The translations under genes were made by a program, and so were the position numbers. Of a DNA stretch of 64,000 bases, positions 1 to 14,500 are shown one piece after another. The notes beneath the pieces are model-generated. The model worked only from the letters and a program-made list of their open reading frames with translations. It was not told the DNA's origin and did no database searches. Positions within the stretch are counted from its first letter, which is position 1; every line of letters begins with the position of its first letter. Source of the DNA: Adiantum capillus-veneris (taxonomy: Eukaryota > Streptophyta > Polypodiopsida > Polypodiales > Pteridaceae); assembly GCA_014529385.2 (NCBI GenBank), contig CM043968.1, forward strand, positions 2,322,501-2,386,500. The letters are read 5' to 3'.

Positions 1-157
1 TCAGCAAAACGAGAAGGCATCTCTATAGCCTTTGCCCTTTGGGCATGCCAAAAAGTATAGGTGATGGTCCTACATGTCTCCTTGTCAATGCATCCACTAC
101 ATTTCAAAACAAGTGAAAGATATTCAAACAAGGTAAAGATTTACGACGGCCTACAGA

Positions 158-159
<2 letters not shown>

Positions 160-221
<62 letters not shown>
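160..221. repeat. (AG)n microsatellite
   Basis: About 31 uninterrupted AG dinucleotides. Open frames running through it on either strand are by-products of the repeat. Confidence 0.97.
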
Positions 222-224
<3 letters not shown>

Positions 225-1500
225 ACCTCGACTCCAACGAAGTGAGAGAGTGGGGGGGCACTCCCATATGCACACATTAAAATCCAAAAACATTCAAATA
301 CCACATGAAAAACATCCAACAATTCAATTCAATGTTAAAAGAATTGCACCAAAAATCATTTCTTTACCTTATGTCCTTATGTATGAGTGTTATATTAATT
401 GCCCTCATGAAAACATAAAGCATATAAAATATTAGTGAGAGTTTAGGAATTGATCTAATTCTTGTATAAATATATCAATAAAACAAATTACACAATAAAA
501 TGATGCATGTTATTAAATAAAAGAAATCCATAATATCTTTGGGATAGAAATGAATATTGAAATGTCTAAATATAATCCCTAATAATAATACATGCACTAA
601 AGTAACAAGGTGACATTTATAATTAAAACAAAAAGTTGAAAAAAAAAATCTTAGTTGTGAAAAAATTTCTAAAGCTAATCCTTAATAATAATACATGCAC
701 TAAAGTAATAAAGTAACTTTTACATATCAAAAACAAAAGTTGAAAAAAATTCTTAGTGGTGAAAAAATTATTTCATTTAAGGATAATTTATAATTTTTTA
801 GTTAGAATTTTTTTGTAAATGAAAAAAAAATTACAAGAAAAAAGTATGCTTTAAATCAAAAAGTTTGCAAGAAAGTCATTAGATCCTTAAATGAAGAGAC
901 CCATTTATAAACTAAACAAATATTTTTTTTTAAAAGTCAAGTGAGTATTAAATAAAGGGACCAAATTACAATGATGAAAGAGACACTTACATTATAAAAG
1001 GAAAATATAGCCTTTATAAAACTTATAAACTAAACAAAGATTTATTTATTTTTAAAAGTCAAGTGAGCATTAAAGAAAGGGACCAAATTACAATGATGGA
1101 AAGATCCATTTACATTATAAAAAGAAATTATAACCTTTATAAAACAAGGAAGTCAATTGAGCATTAAAAGAAGGGACCAAGTTACAATGATGGAAAGACC
1201 CATATACATTATAAAACAAGCTCACCTGACATGTGTCGCCAATCCGTGATTCTTAATCAACGGTCCAGAAAGTGCACCAATTCTCCATCCAGTATCCTAT
1301 GGCCTTTTGAAGGCCAAAAAGTATTTGGATATCCTAATTATACCCTTCCAATTTGTGTAGAAAGAAAATGAGAACTTTCTCAAGGCCTTGAACGGCTGCA
1401 CTTATATGACTTTCTTTTTTGTGCATCTAGTGAAAAGGTAGTTTTAATGAGCCTTCAAAATGCAAACTAGGGCCACCATTGAACTTTGGGGGTTGGGTGA
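222..1500. other. AT-rich stretch without a gene
   Basis: No reading frame with protein-like composition on either strand. It holds short diverged tandem repeats: a segment containing AATAATACATGCACTAAAGT near 580 recurs near 685, and a roughly 125-bp unit is present three times from 905 to 1215. Confidence 0.7.
905..1215. repeat. Three diverged tandem copies of a ~125-bp unit
   Basis: Each copy carries AAGTCAAGTGAG or a close variant, then a segment like GGGACCAAATTACAATGATG, then ACATTATAAAA. Copies begin near 905, 1025 and 1145. No coding content is seen. Confidence 0.8.
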
Positions 1501-1629
1501 GAGTCACATCCCAAAAAAAATTCTAAGCAAATAATAATAAGATACCCACCAAAAAAAAGGGGGGCCTCCTAACTTTGAGAATGAGTGTGTGTGTGTTTTT
1601 TTTTTTGGGCTTTGTAAAACATCAAAACC

Positions 1630-1630
<1 letters not shown>

Positions 1631-1660
<30 letters not shown>
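1631..1660. repeat. (TG)15 microsatellite
   Basis: Fifteen perfect TG units. Confidence 0.97.
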
Positions 1661-1661
<1 letters not shown>

Positions 1662-1789
1662 ACGCATGCCAGTGCAAATCATATAATAATAGAAAAAAAT
1701 AGTGGTGATGGTCTAACTCACTCTCTATAGAACATGGGTATGTGTGCATGTGCGTGATGCATTTTTGTACATGAGGTCTTTTTTAGTTT

Positions 1790-1791
<2 letters not shown>

Positions 1792-1823
<32 letters not shown>

Positions 1824-1836
1824 GCAGTTCTAAATC

Positions 1837-1877
<41 letters not shown>
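1792..1877. repeat. Compound microsatellite (TG)n...(TA)n(CA)n
   Basis: A TG run (1792-1820), a short spacer, a TA run (about 1836-1860) and a directly joined CA run (1861-1877). The TG and CA arms are complementary, so the tract could fold into a hairpin. Confidence 0.93.
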
Positions 1878-3854
1878 GCAAATGAACACTACCTGTTCAC
1901 AGACCAACAATTCTAGAAAAATACAATGGATTTGTACAATAACTTATTTGCCGTTGAAAATAAATTTTATACAAGGTAATGAAGATAACAGAATATAGCA
2001 CGGGAAACAACAATCCCAAAGTCTGGGAAATTTTGTTTCACGGTAAGAGATCCGTCATAAGTTAAGAACATAATGTTTTAATCAAAGAAGGTAGCCCTCT
2101 CTTGCACCCATAGCCACAAGGAAACAATTCGTTAGCACGTGACTGTACGCAGGTGATGTTGGGCATCCCAGTTGTTATCCATGTCACAATAAAAAAAAAC
2201 ATAGTTCTTAACATGTATTTTGTTCTTTTAGAAAAAAAGTTCCTTGGCTTTTTGCCAATCCGATAAAGGAAAGTAAAATTTCCACAGAGCAACTATATAT
2301 CTGGTTAGTTCCCGATTTAATTTATAAAATTTTCTTTGCCTAACCTTAGTTTTAAGGAGTTTTAAGGAGATTATCAAAACTAAAAGAACTTCTCCTTTAA
2401 TCAGATTGGAGAGAATTTCACTCTATAGAAGTAGGCACAAGAAATCTCGAGCCAGATATCAGTTTTTTAAGGACTACCCCCTCCCTTGTAATTTGAAGTA
2501 TAGAAAAAGCAATCCTTTGGAACAGTTCCTACTTCAAAAAAGTTTTATTAAAAAGCTGAGATATCCCAAAAACATCTAAGTATTTACCGATTTCCAAAAT
2601 ACAAACCAGAGCCTTTTTTGCTGGTTCAATTATATTTACTGCCTTTATCAAAAAATACTTTCGTTATTATGTCATGTCTGACATACTTTTGCCAAAGCCA
2701 GCTATGAACTACTTTTCATACCATAATACCATAGACTACTCAGTCCACAGAGCCAGCTCAGACATCGCCCGAGAAAAAATTGAAGTAAGACTAACCAGCC
2801 AGGATCAGCTAAAGGGAAGTTGATGAAATTCATTATACTATCGAGAACCTTTTAAACCAACCCCCTAGAAACTTTTCCTTGTATCCGCTGCAAGTTGGTA
2901 GGCAAAGAATTGTTCATATATACTTGAGTGAGAAAAAGAAACGAGCAGATAATGGCAAGCTTAATTTATTGAATAACCGAGGGTCAAACCAAACCATGGC
3001 AAGCAGTAATCTGTCAATACACTGAATCTGTGGTGAACCACAAGAAACTTTCACTAATATTACCAGTATGTGATGTAATACGGTAAAAAAGAGCAAGCAA
3101 GTTTGCAAAAAAAAAAACTACCACAATAGGGTATGTGATGCCACTCAATACCTACAGAATATTAGAAGATAAGGCAACAAATCTGAAACCAGTATTCAGT
3201 GAATTCAATATTCTTAGACGATTCAGTGAAATAGGCACCTGAACTAAGAAACAATTCGATCTAAGGTCTGTCAACTTACCCAGAGTACCTCAAACCAATA
3301 GTGTTACAACTTACCCAAGTATTCTATCAATGTTATAAGACCATCACAACTCACTATTTTGAGGTCTTTTATTTTAATGGGAATTTCCGACTTTATTCAG
3401 AGACCTGCGGTATCCCATTCACCAGTACATTCCTCCTATTGAGTAGCTATTTTACATAAAATAGCATCATCAACCATATAGACTCACCACTTCCCATCAG
3501 ACACAACGCCATCCAATACTCAATAAAGCCATATAGTATGTTAAACTCGAGACCTGGCAATTCTTAGCAATAGGGACAAATTTTATCTCATCCAATAAAC
3601 CAGTAAAAACTCGTTTAAAAAACATGGAGTTTGTCCAACACTAAGCTTATTTTACGAAAACCAGCATCATTAGTCATATAGATTCACCACTTCCCATCAG
3701 TCATAAAGCCATCCAATACTAAAAAACCTGGTAGTTTTTAGCAATATGAGCCATTCCCACTTCCTCCCATAAACCAGTAAAAGCCAGTTTCCAGAACATG
3801 GTTTTAATTAAAAAACTAAGTCTAATTAATGGTTTTTCAAAACATTACATTTTA
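1878..3854. other. No gene recognised
   Basis: Short frames only, none with a recognisable motif. The right half contains a diverged ~200-bp direct repeat, listed separately. Confidence 0.6.
3448..3825. repeat. Diverged direct repeat, period about 200 bp
   Basis: The segment starting near 3450 with TCACCACTTCCCATCAG and GCCATCCAATACT inside it recurs near 3655. Both copies continue into a region with AACCAGTAAAA and AACATGG. Similarity by eye is about 75-80 %. Confidence 0.75.
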
Positions 3855-4240
3855 CTAAGATTCAAGCACCTTCAACTTAGCCACATAGTCCGGCTCACAG
3901 TATCTTTCGAAAGCCTCGAGAGAAAAAAAAAATTTAACCTATAGATTAGGAGATGAAGAAGCCTCCACAATCCCCTTCTCAGTCTTTTTCGGCATGTTGA
4001 GGTCACAGTAGTCAACAGATTTGAACGCACACATAGATGATTACAGAGCACAATGCTAAGTGAGTATGAGTACTCACCTTGAGAGTTTTTTATAATTGTT
4101 GATGCCCATCTGTAGTAGACACGACCCAGAGTCGGACGAGTTTCCCACAATAGAGGTCGCCAATAAGGGCCACATTCTCAGGGATTACCCCCACCCAGCC
4201 AAAGATCTGGAGGTTACAAGCCTTGTCGAGACACATCCGC
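3855..4240 (-). other. Weak exon-like stretch on the minus strand
   Basis: A protein-like C-terminus reading EAFERYCEPDYVAKLKVLES ends in TAG at 3855-3857. It is preceded by a T-rich tract ending in AG, like a splice acceptor. About 150 bp upstream on the same strand is a consensus-like donor (CTCAAG followed by GTGAGT). The spacings between candidate sites are too short for normal introns and the frames do not join cleanly. It may be a decayed gene fragment or coincidence, and no family was recognised. Confidence 0.2.
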
Positions 4241-4688
4241 TATAGTATACGCTTGCAGACCCATACTCCAGTACACAGACGGTAGTGTGCGATAGGAAGC
4301 ATGAAAACTTAATGCAGAGAATACCTTTAACGCTCCAGAGCTTTTAGAGTACAATGTAGAGATAGATTTAAGTTAATTGCAAGGAAAAGTCAAAATATCC
4401 CAAATTTCCCTCTTTTTTTAAGGCAACAGATAGTAATCCTTTCACATGGTCGATACCCGGTCCGTAATTGTTATGCGTTATTGCCCCTAGCCCGGGGTGG
4501 TCATACATAACCCGTTATCCATACGATAGAAACCTCCAATGAGCTTATGTCATATAGCTTATCCACTTGGGTAAATTATAAGAGTATACATGCGCCGATC
4601 TCAAAGGTGTGAGTTAATCTACTTAGAGAAGTAAATTTTGGGTAATCTTTATTAGTTCCAATTTGGTCTAGGAGTCATAAAGTGGGTC

Positions 4689-4696
4689 TATAAAAG
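4689..4696 (+). promoter_or_regulatory. TATA-like box upstream of the 4775 ORF
   Basis: TATAAAAG lies 79 bp before the first ATG (4775) and 106 bp before the second in-frame ATG (4802), typical plant core-promoter spacing. A pyrimidine/CA-rich stretch follows, where transcription could start. Inferred from position only. Confidence 0.4.
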
Positions 4697-4774
4697 AATG
4701 GTGTCATTTTTACAGAACCGAGTGCATAGTATTAGTCTAGAGTAACTTTTCCAGAGTTTACATCTTCAGCTTAC

Positions 4775-5317
4775 TTGTTCATCAAGTGTATCTTACATAT
4801 TATGGCTTACAGTCAAGAACAAGTTTTTGCCATAGCGACAACACATCTTCATATGTCAAGTGAATCTACTCGGAGAGCAACATTACTCCATTATGAACGT
4901 CATCTATTTTCGCAATTAGGAATTTCTCTTTCCCAAACTAAGTGGTGGGCATATCAGGACCGAGTGACGCGTGTGACCCTTTGGGGTCGGGAGCATTTCA
5001 GGAACAATATCCGTCTGGAGATGGTAACTGAAGCTCTCGGCCTAGGGCCACAGTACTATTACATAGAACAATCAATGAAGCAAGGGTTTTCAGAGTGGTT
5101 ATACCTACTAGCCCAGTTCCTACCTCCTCATAAGATTTTTTTGTATCGTAGTTATGGACATCCACTAAGAGGATACTTTAACAGTACACCACGTAGCCAG
5201 GAGCATGGGGTAGTCTTGGTGACTCGTATCTTACCTTTAGCTGAGCATCCAAACACATGTTATTACTGTGACAGTTGTTTGTGTGATCATGTAATGGGCG
5301 GTTTAATAGAGATGTAG
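4775..5317 (+). CDS. Unidentified 180-residue protein
   Basis: I do not recognise this protein. It is one of the few frames in the left part of the window with balanced, non-repetitive composition. It is rich in aromatic residues and leucine, has no obvious signal peptide or membrane segment, and ends with a cysteine cluster (CYYCDSCLCDH, residues about 163-173) that could bind metal. The second in-frame ATG at 4802 gives a 171-residue product (MAYSQEQ...) and fits plant start context better than the first. A TATA-like box lies upstream and a (GT)n(GA)n tract begins about 90 bp after the stop. It could be an orphan host gene, a domesticated mobile-element protein, or a chance ORF. No introns or homologous neighbours are visible. 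Confidence 0.4.
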   Translation: MFIKCILHIMAYSQEQVFAIATTHLHMSSESTRRATLLHYERHLFSQLGISLSQTKWWAYQDRVTRVTLWGREHFRNNIRLEMVTEALGLGPQYYYIEQSMKQGFSEWLYLLAQFLPPHKIFLYRSYGHPLRGYFNSTPRSQEHGVVLVTRILPLAEHPNTCYYCDSCLCDHVMGGLIEM

Positions 5318-5407
5318 ACGAAGGGATCTCATTTAAGAAAAAACACCAGCCAGGCTTTTTTTTGTCCAATTTAAGAGGTGAGTCAAGTGAAAGAACTCAT
5401 GTAATTT

Positions 5408-5634
<227 letters not shown>

Positions 5635-6233
5635 AATGGAAACGAGCAACAAGCAATTCAGATATCTACATGCTCAGCAAGTGGGTAAGTGCATGTTCAT
5701 GTTTGTAGATAAGTGTGAGGGTAGGTGTTAAACATGGGTGGCTTTATTGCAAACTACAAAATAGTGTAAACCAGTTGGAGTGGGAGCCCAACACAAAGGA
5801 GTGCATGTGTGGACATTAATATAGATAAAAGCCAACAAGTGAGAACTCGGCTAAACCCATTAAAGAAGAAGAAGAAGAAAAGGATTTTAATGTCATAGTA
5901 AACTATCCCAAGAGACCTCAAATATCTATCCGACAAGAGTTGAATTCAAGACATGTTATTCAAGAGGGAAATGGCATATCCAATCTACCACACATGGGTG
6001 ATAGAAAGAAAGCCAAGTACTAATATTAGCAATAGATCAGGTTCAAGTGAGCGAGTTACATAATTAAGGAAAAGTCCAATGAGGTATTTCTGTCGTCGGT
6101 ATTGATGAATTAAATCTCCTCATATGTAGATAAACAATGTTGTTTACCACTATGACGTTCCTAGATGTTGGAATCAAAACCCGATAAGGGAGTGCGAGAG
6201 AATTAATGATGTGGGTTCAAATCTGTATACAAG
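5635..6233. other. Spacer without a recognised gene
   Basis: No protein-like frame and no motif; separates the truncated LINE 5' piece from the full LINE remnant. Confidence 0.5.
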
Positions 6234-6299
<66 letters not shown>

Positions 6300-6386
6300 A
6301 GCAGTTAAAAATCAAAAACACCAAAAAAGGGGGGGAGAGAGAGAGAGAGAGAGAGAGAGAGTGTGTGTGTGTGTGTGTGTGTGTGA
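6234..6386. repeat. Microsatellite cluster (TG)n, (GA)n, (GT)n
   Basis: TG run at 6234-6295, GA run at about 6335-6360, then GT run at 6361-6385 running straight into the LINE ORF1 segment. Confidence 0.95.
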
Positions 6387-7626
6387 GCTTCACATGGATT
6401 CGACTAGTCATTATATATACAAGCGCCAAAAAGCCATGGAAAGTTTGGATATGGATGCTTTAGGCCTCATCAAAGAATGTTTGCATGAGGACTTCAAGGA
6501 TGCACGTCAAGCCTGGGAAGGATCTGCTCTCGTCATGGAAGTCCGCATTCCTATACATGAGCTTATGGATCCTGTTGCTCAATATTCACTTAACGTGGTG
6601 ATTCTTTTTTTCCTAGCTAGAATGCCAACGGCTCAGGATGTAGGCCAATGGGTTGATTTCCTACTAAAATGGCAAGCAGTTCGAGGGGTTTACTTTGGTG
6701 CTTGAGGCTTCTATGAAGTCTTGCTGGCCAACATGGATGCTCCTGATGCTTTGCTTGAAATGTCTCCTCTTTTCTTCAATATGCAGATGACTCATGTACT
6801 ACCATGGGCTCTCACCAAGGACTATCAGAGGCTCATTCATCACAAGTGTCCTGTCTGGGTTGAGGTGGTCGACTTTCCTTGAACTTGGCATCACTTTCTT
6901 CCCTTGTTAGCTACCCAATTGGGCAAAGTCATTTTCCCTCCTAAGCTGGATGCAAACACAAATTGTTTTTGTATCTTGTGGGACATGGATATCCCCACAC
7001 CAGCAGGTATTTTGATCAATTATGGGGATGCAATGGTTGGAAAGCATCTATTTAAACTTAAATGGGGCAAATTTGCAAATTCTTGCTTCTGTTGTGGCAA
7101 ATTTGGTCATATGCAGTCTGAATGTTCGTAACCAAATCTGCAACCACCTCCTTCAGCTATCTCTACCCCTCAACCTCACTCACCTCTGAAATCTTCTGCT
7201 GAGGTTCAAACCAAAGGTGCTTCAACCTCCTCCCCGACAGCTAGGGTGAATAAAGGCAAAGGGAAACAATTGCAATTGTCTACACTTTCTGCCTCTCCAA
7301 ATATTAAAGACAAAGGAAAAGAACAAGTTTCAACCTCTCAAACTTGGATAGTGCCCATGAAAACTGCTAAAGCCCGTATTCCGACATTTTCTCGTAATTA
7401 TGTGCCCCCTTTGGAAAATGTTGCTCAGAAAAAACTCCCTTGTAATGTCAACACTTCTTTAGCTGAAGCTTGGGACAAGGTTGTTCGCTCTTACAAGGAA
7501 GTTGCTACAGGAGAAGCCTCGTCATTGCAAGGTGCCTTCATTTTCAATCATCTTGGTCAAGGTCTTGACCCACCTCCTCAAGTACCTACAGCTGGGGACG
7601 ATGTGTTGATGGGCATTGGTACTTGA
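6387..7626 (+). pseudogene. LINE ORF1 (DUF4283 and CCHC zinc knuckle), broken
   Basis: One reading frame runs the whole length, interrupted by stops at 6703, about 6880 and 7129. All three can be derived from CGA or CAA by a C-to-T change. The first half resembles the DUF4283 RNA-binding region of plant LINE ORF1 proteins (FFLARMPTAQDVGQWVDFLL, then PVWVEVVDFP). A zinc knuckle CFCCGKFGHMQSEC (CX2CX4HX4C) lies at about 7084-7128. The tail to 7626 is Ser/Thr/Pro/Lys-rich, as in ORF1 C-termini. In the family the protein binds element RNA in a ribonucleoprotein with the ORF2 product. The native start is uncertain because the frame opens inside microsatellite DNA. Confidence 0.75.
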
Positions 7627-7675
7627 GTTTTCCCCCTTTTCCTCGTTTCCTCACCCAATGTATATACCATATAGA

Positions 7676-8357
7676 ATGCATAGTTCTTTGAATTGCATCT
7701 CCTATAATGTGCATGGGTTATGAAATCACGACAAGTGGTGGCTTACCTAGCACTATGTACATACATGTAAAGCAGACATTGTGGTTCTTCAAGAGCATAA
7801 CCATCATCAATTTGCAGGACAAACTTCTTACTTTGCGGGCTACTAGATAGCTTATGCAAGAAACCTTGCGGATAATACTACAGGCATTCTCATATGCTTC
7901 ATATGGAATGGAAATCATGGGATCATTTTATGTTGACATGTAATGGGCTTGATTTGTGGCCCTTTTTGCATGCGACTGATCTAGGGTTCACTTTTCAACA
8001 TAATGCTCAATCTATGTATCGCGCTCGGCTGGATCGCTGGTATCTTTTTCACATGCAACAGTATGATGACTTTGTATGTGAGATGAGGACTGATTATGCT
8101 ATGTGTCTCTCGGATAATTTTCCCGCATGTTTGAAACTTCATTTTGGCTCTTTTGATGTCAATGACTTCCTACCCACGAAGAGACTTTTGCATGTCAATA
8201 ATGATTATCTCAAACATGATATTTTTCACGCTATGATTGTGGATATCATCCCGCCTTTGATCTCTTAGATGTATGTTGATATGGACATAGCCTAGTTTCG
8301 CTTTGTTATGCTTGTTCAATGTGTTATCCACGATTATGACAGGGATTATTTGTGACA
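7676..8357 (+). pseudogene. LINE ORF2 endonuclease domain, broken
   Basis: Starting from an ATG at 7676 the frame gives NCISYNVHGL, the opening motif of LINE apurinic/apyrimidinic endonucleases, then VVLQEH. After a frame change the C-terminal half (7894-8268) contains ARLDRWY, matching the SRLDR motif, and SDNFPACLKL, matching the SDH motif. In the family this domain nicks the target DNA to prime reverse transcription. At least five stops and one frameshift are present. The catalytic set cannot be complete in any single frame. Confidence 0.7.
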
Positions 8358-8460
8358 ATTAAGGGAACAGGTTCATCAGACAAAGGATACTTGTAGCAGA
8401 TTAATGTACTTGGCTAATCATTGTTCCCTTACTGACACTCAAATGACTGAGTTGCTTTCT

Positions 8461-10062
8461 GCTTGCACTATGTTACGGCATAATGATGAGAGGAAATTGG
8501 CCACATGGCAGACTCAAGCTCGTTAGTAGGCTTTTGCAAATAGAGGATGTGCTTCTAAACAAGTCTTCCAGCATTTGCATCACTCCAGGAAGCCAGTCTC
8601 AAGCTATACGGAGAGTTAAATTACCATCAAGGGAGTGGACCTCCACTTTATGGGAGCTAGCCCTAGCCCTACACTCTCATTATGACAAGATTTTTGAGGC
8701 CCCTTCTTCTCCCATGAGAGAAGCCCACCAAGCGCGTCACATGTTTCTATCGCATGTTACTCCCATTCTTTCAGTGCAACAGGCTCAAGACTTGGAAGTT
8801 GTCTTCAAAACTGAGTCGGAATTGTATGCCAGCTTGCTTGATTTGGGCCGGTGTAGAGCTCCTAGCTGGGATGGTCTCTCTATGGAATTTTTCTTGTCTT
8901 TTCTAGGATTATTTGAAGTTTCCTCTGTTGTTCATGATGAATACAGCTAGGAACAACAGGAATTGCCCTCCTCTTGGAAAGAAGGTTTGCTCAAGTTGAT
9001 ACCTAAGCATGCATTGTGTTAAAAATTCTCTCGTTGGCGGCCTACTACACTCATGCATGTGGTATATAAATTAATGGCAAAAATGCTTGTTAACTAACTC
9101 AACTGCTTTCTACATGAAGGCTTGCATCAATCTCAGTACGGCTTCATTCCACGACGTCAAATTACTGATAACCTTGCAAACGTCATCATTGGTATGGAAT
9201 ATGCAAAATACACTCAACAAGATGTCTTGGTTATGCAGGTTGACATTGAAAAGGCATTTGATACTGTTCTTTTGGATTACATTGTGGATACCATGCAACA
9301 CTTGGGATTTGGGCCTAGGCTATCCCGTGTCATGCTTTTCTTGTATGCACAACACACTTCTGCAGGGTTGTTGGATGGATCTCTCACAGAATCTTGGCCT
9401 TTGGAATAGTCGGTAAGGGAGGGATGCCCTCTTAGTGCTTTGCTTTATGCGATGACTACTCACCCCTTGTTTATGTTTTTGGATTCCTTGACTTCCACTA
9501 GTAGATTACATGGCCTGACATTACCTTCTGGATGGCATTTTGCTAGTCACGCCTATGCGGATGACTCTTTGTTTATGCCTCGCAATCACTATGATGATGT
9601 ACAAAATTTATGCATACTCTTTACTTGTTTGGATTGGCAGCAAATCTCAAAGTTAACTTTCATAAATCCAAGCTATTGCCTCTGAAAGAGTGTGATTGGC
9701 ATAAGATATTATGGCATGGAGAGATTGTTCCTCCGCACGTTGTGGTTCTCCATTTGGGTTATCCACTAGGTTGGAATGTATCGGCTATGCAAAAACTGGA
9801 TTGGGTGCTCCAACATCTACATTCCAAGTTAAATTATTCGAAACTGCCCACATGGCCACTACATATGCATCTTAGGATTGTCCATTGCATCCTTGTGGCT
9901 TATGTACAGTTTTACTTGCCTTTGCTATCCTGGTCTCGGTTGCACTTGCAGTCCCTCATGTCCAGTATTTTAGAGCATTTTTGGCGGACCTCGTCTAGCA
10001 CGAAGGGTCTTCAATTTTATCTATGGACAAGTTGTGTTCTCCCAAGCGGCTTGGAGGGTTAA
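8461..10062 (+). pseudogene. LINE ORF2 reverse transcriptase domain, broken
   Basis: Pieces in successive frames give the linker (TWQTQAR, then APSWDGLSMEFF), SRWRPTTLMHVVYK, QYGFIPRRQITDNL, DIEKAFD (motif A), VREGCPLSALLY (motif B) and YADD at about 9553-9564 (motif C). These are followed by LKVNFHKSKLLPL and a thumb-like region to 10062. The order and spacing are those of plant L1 reverse transcriptases. The catalytic aspartates of motifs A and C are still encoded. The frame is broken by stops near 8524, 8527, 9018, 9091 and 9407 and by shifts near 8620 and 9640. Non-functional. Confidence 0.85.
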
Positions 10063-10139
10063 ATATTTTGGACTTGCAACATCATGTTCTTGCTTGTAAA
10101 GCTATGTTGTTGCCAGTTTTGGTAGAGCACTAGCAACCC

Positions 10140-10998
10140 TTGGCTCTCATGGTCACGCATTTGTGTATGCACATTGTCACCCCATCTTTTGGTCATTGGA
10201 AACCGACTTATTGGGATGTTGTTTTTGGGAAGCTTAAAGGACACATTCCTGGATGTCCCTTTACTTCTTCTCTCATTGTTGATTGGAAGGTTGTCACTTC
10301 TCCTCTGGAGGTAGCTGCCCTCATTTGGAGAGTCTGCATTGGAGCAAGGCCTTTGCTTCTTTGGTTCAACGGTCTCCTCGCCAAGCCACGGTGTCCCACT
10401 TTTGGTTGGGTCCTCACTATTCTCCTCTCAAGCGGGAAATTCAAAGAATGCTTGTTGATCACTCACCCATTCCTCCTTTGGATGTGGACTCCCACTTCTC
10501 CGATTGGAATCCGGCTACCAGATTGGAATACATTTTAGCTGGCAATGTTTATGCCGTCCTTCACTCTGATGTATGGATTGTGCATCATGGTAATCAGCTG
10601 TGAGGCTTTTTGAGTCATCCTTGTGGTGGCAACACACATTGTCTTGCATATGGCCGAGTCATCTACCTTTGAAGGAACGTGTTTTTTGTGGCGCTTCTTG
10701 GTGAGAGCTCTACCTGTTGGCAGTGTATTTACATGCACGGCATATTGCGCCTTCTCGCTGCCTAAGATGCCTTGAAGCTAAGGAGACCGAGCCAGATTAT
10801 TGTGGGATTTTCGCCAATCTAGAGCCTTCATTCGGCAAGTGTCGTATGCTCTTTGGCTGTGTTTTCCTTTTGGCACTTTTCACATACGCATTTGGCTTTT
10901 GGGGGTCCTCTAGTCATCGCAATCTCAGTTTGCGGCGTTCTTTACCTGGGTCAGATTTTGGACTCTGTGCGCCATCTGGCACCATAGGAACTCCTTAA
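10140..10998 (+). pseudogene. LINE ORF2 C-terminal region (zf-RVT-like), broken
   Basis: Fragmented frames downstream of the reverse transcriptase show the tail typical of plant L1 ORF2. Near 10665-10760, LPLKERVF leads into a cysteine- and tryptophan-rich stretch resembling the zf-RVT domain. Frames switch repeatedly, so no protein can be made. Assignment rests mainly on position after the reverse transcriptase. Confidence 0.5.
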
Positions 10999-11233
10999 TG
11001 TTCCAAGGCACTTATGTTGACCCCTTTCCCTATTTCAAATTATCTCTTGGTCAAGCGTTGCATTTCGGTCATGATGCTGGAGACATCACTTGATGCCTAT
11101 AGGATTTACTTTCACTATTTCTAGCCTTCCGAGCCTCATAGTGCTCCACTTCTTGTATCCCTTTCTTTCTGTGGGTTTTCCTTGCTTTGAGGTTTCCCAC
11201 CTATACATTCTATCAAACAAGATTAACAAAAAA

Positions 11234-14500
<3,267 letters not shown>

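Larger units (their letters stand above)
6387..11233 (+). mobile_element. Decayed L1-type LINE (non-LTR retrotransposon)
   Basis: In order along the plus strand: a DUF4283-like and zinc-knuckle ORF1, an AP-endonuclease-like domain, a reverse transcriptase with QYGF, DIEKAFD, VREGCPLS and YADD motifs, and a zf-RVT-like C-terminus. This is the standard plant L1 layout. The element is broken by more than a dozen stops and several frameshifts, so it is not active. The 3' end is placed where coding similarity gives way to AACAAAAAAA and a long (TG)n(AG)n tract. Target-site duplications could not be identified. Confidence 0.85.

Noticed and set aside
61-435. Open frame through the first (AG)n tract
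   Set aside because: Low-complexity Arg-Glu codons from the dinucleotide repeat; no conserved sequence around it.
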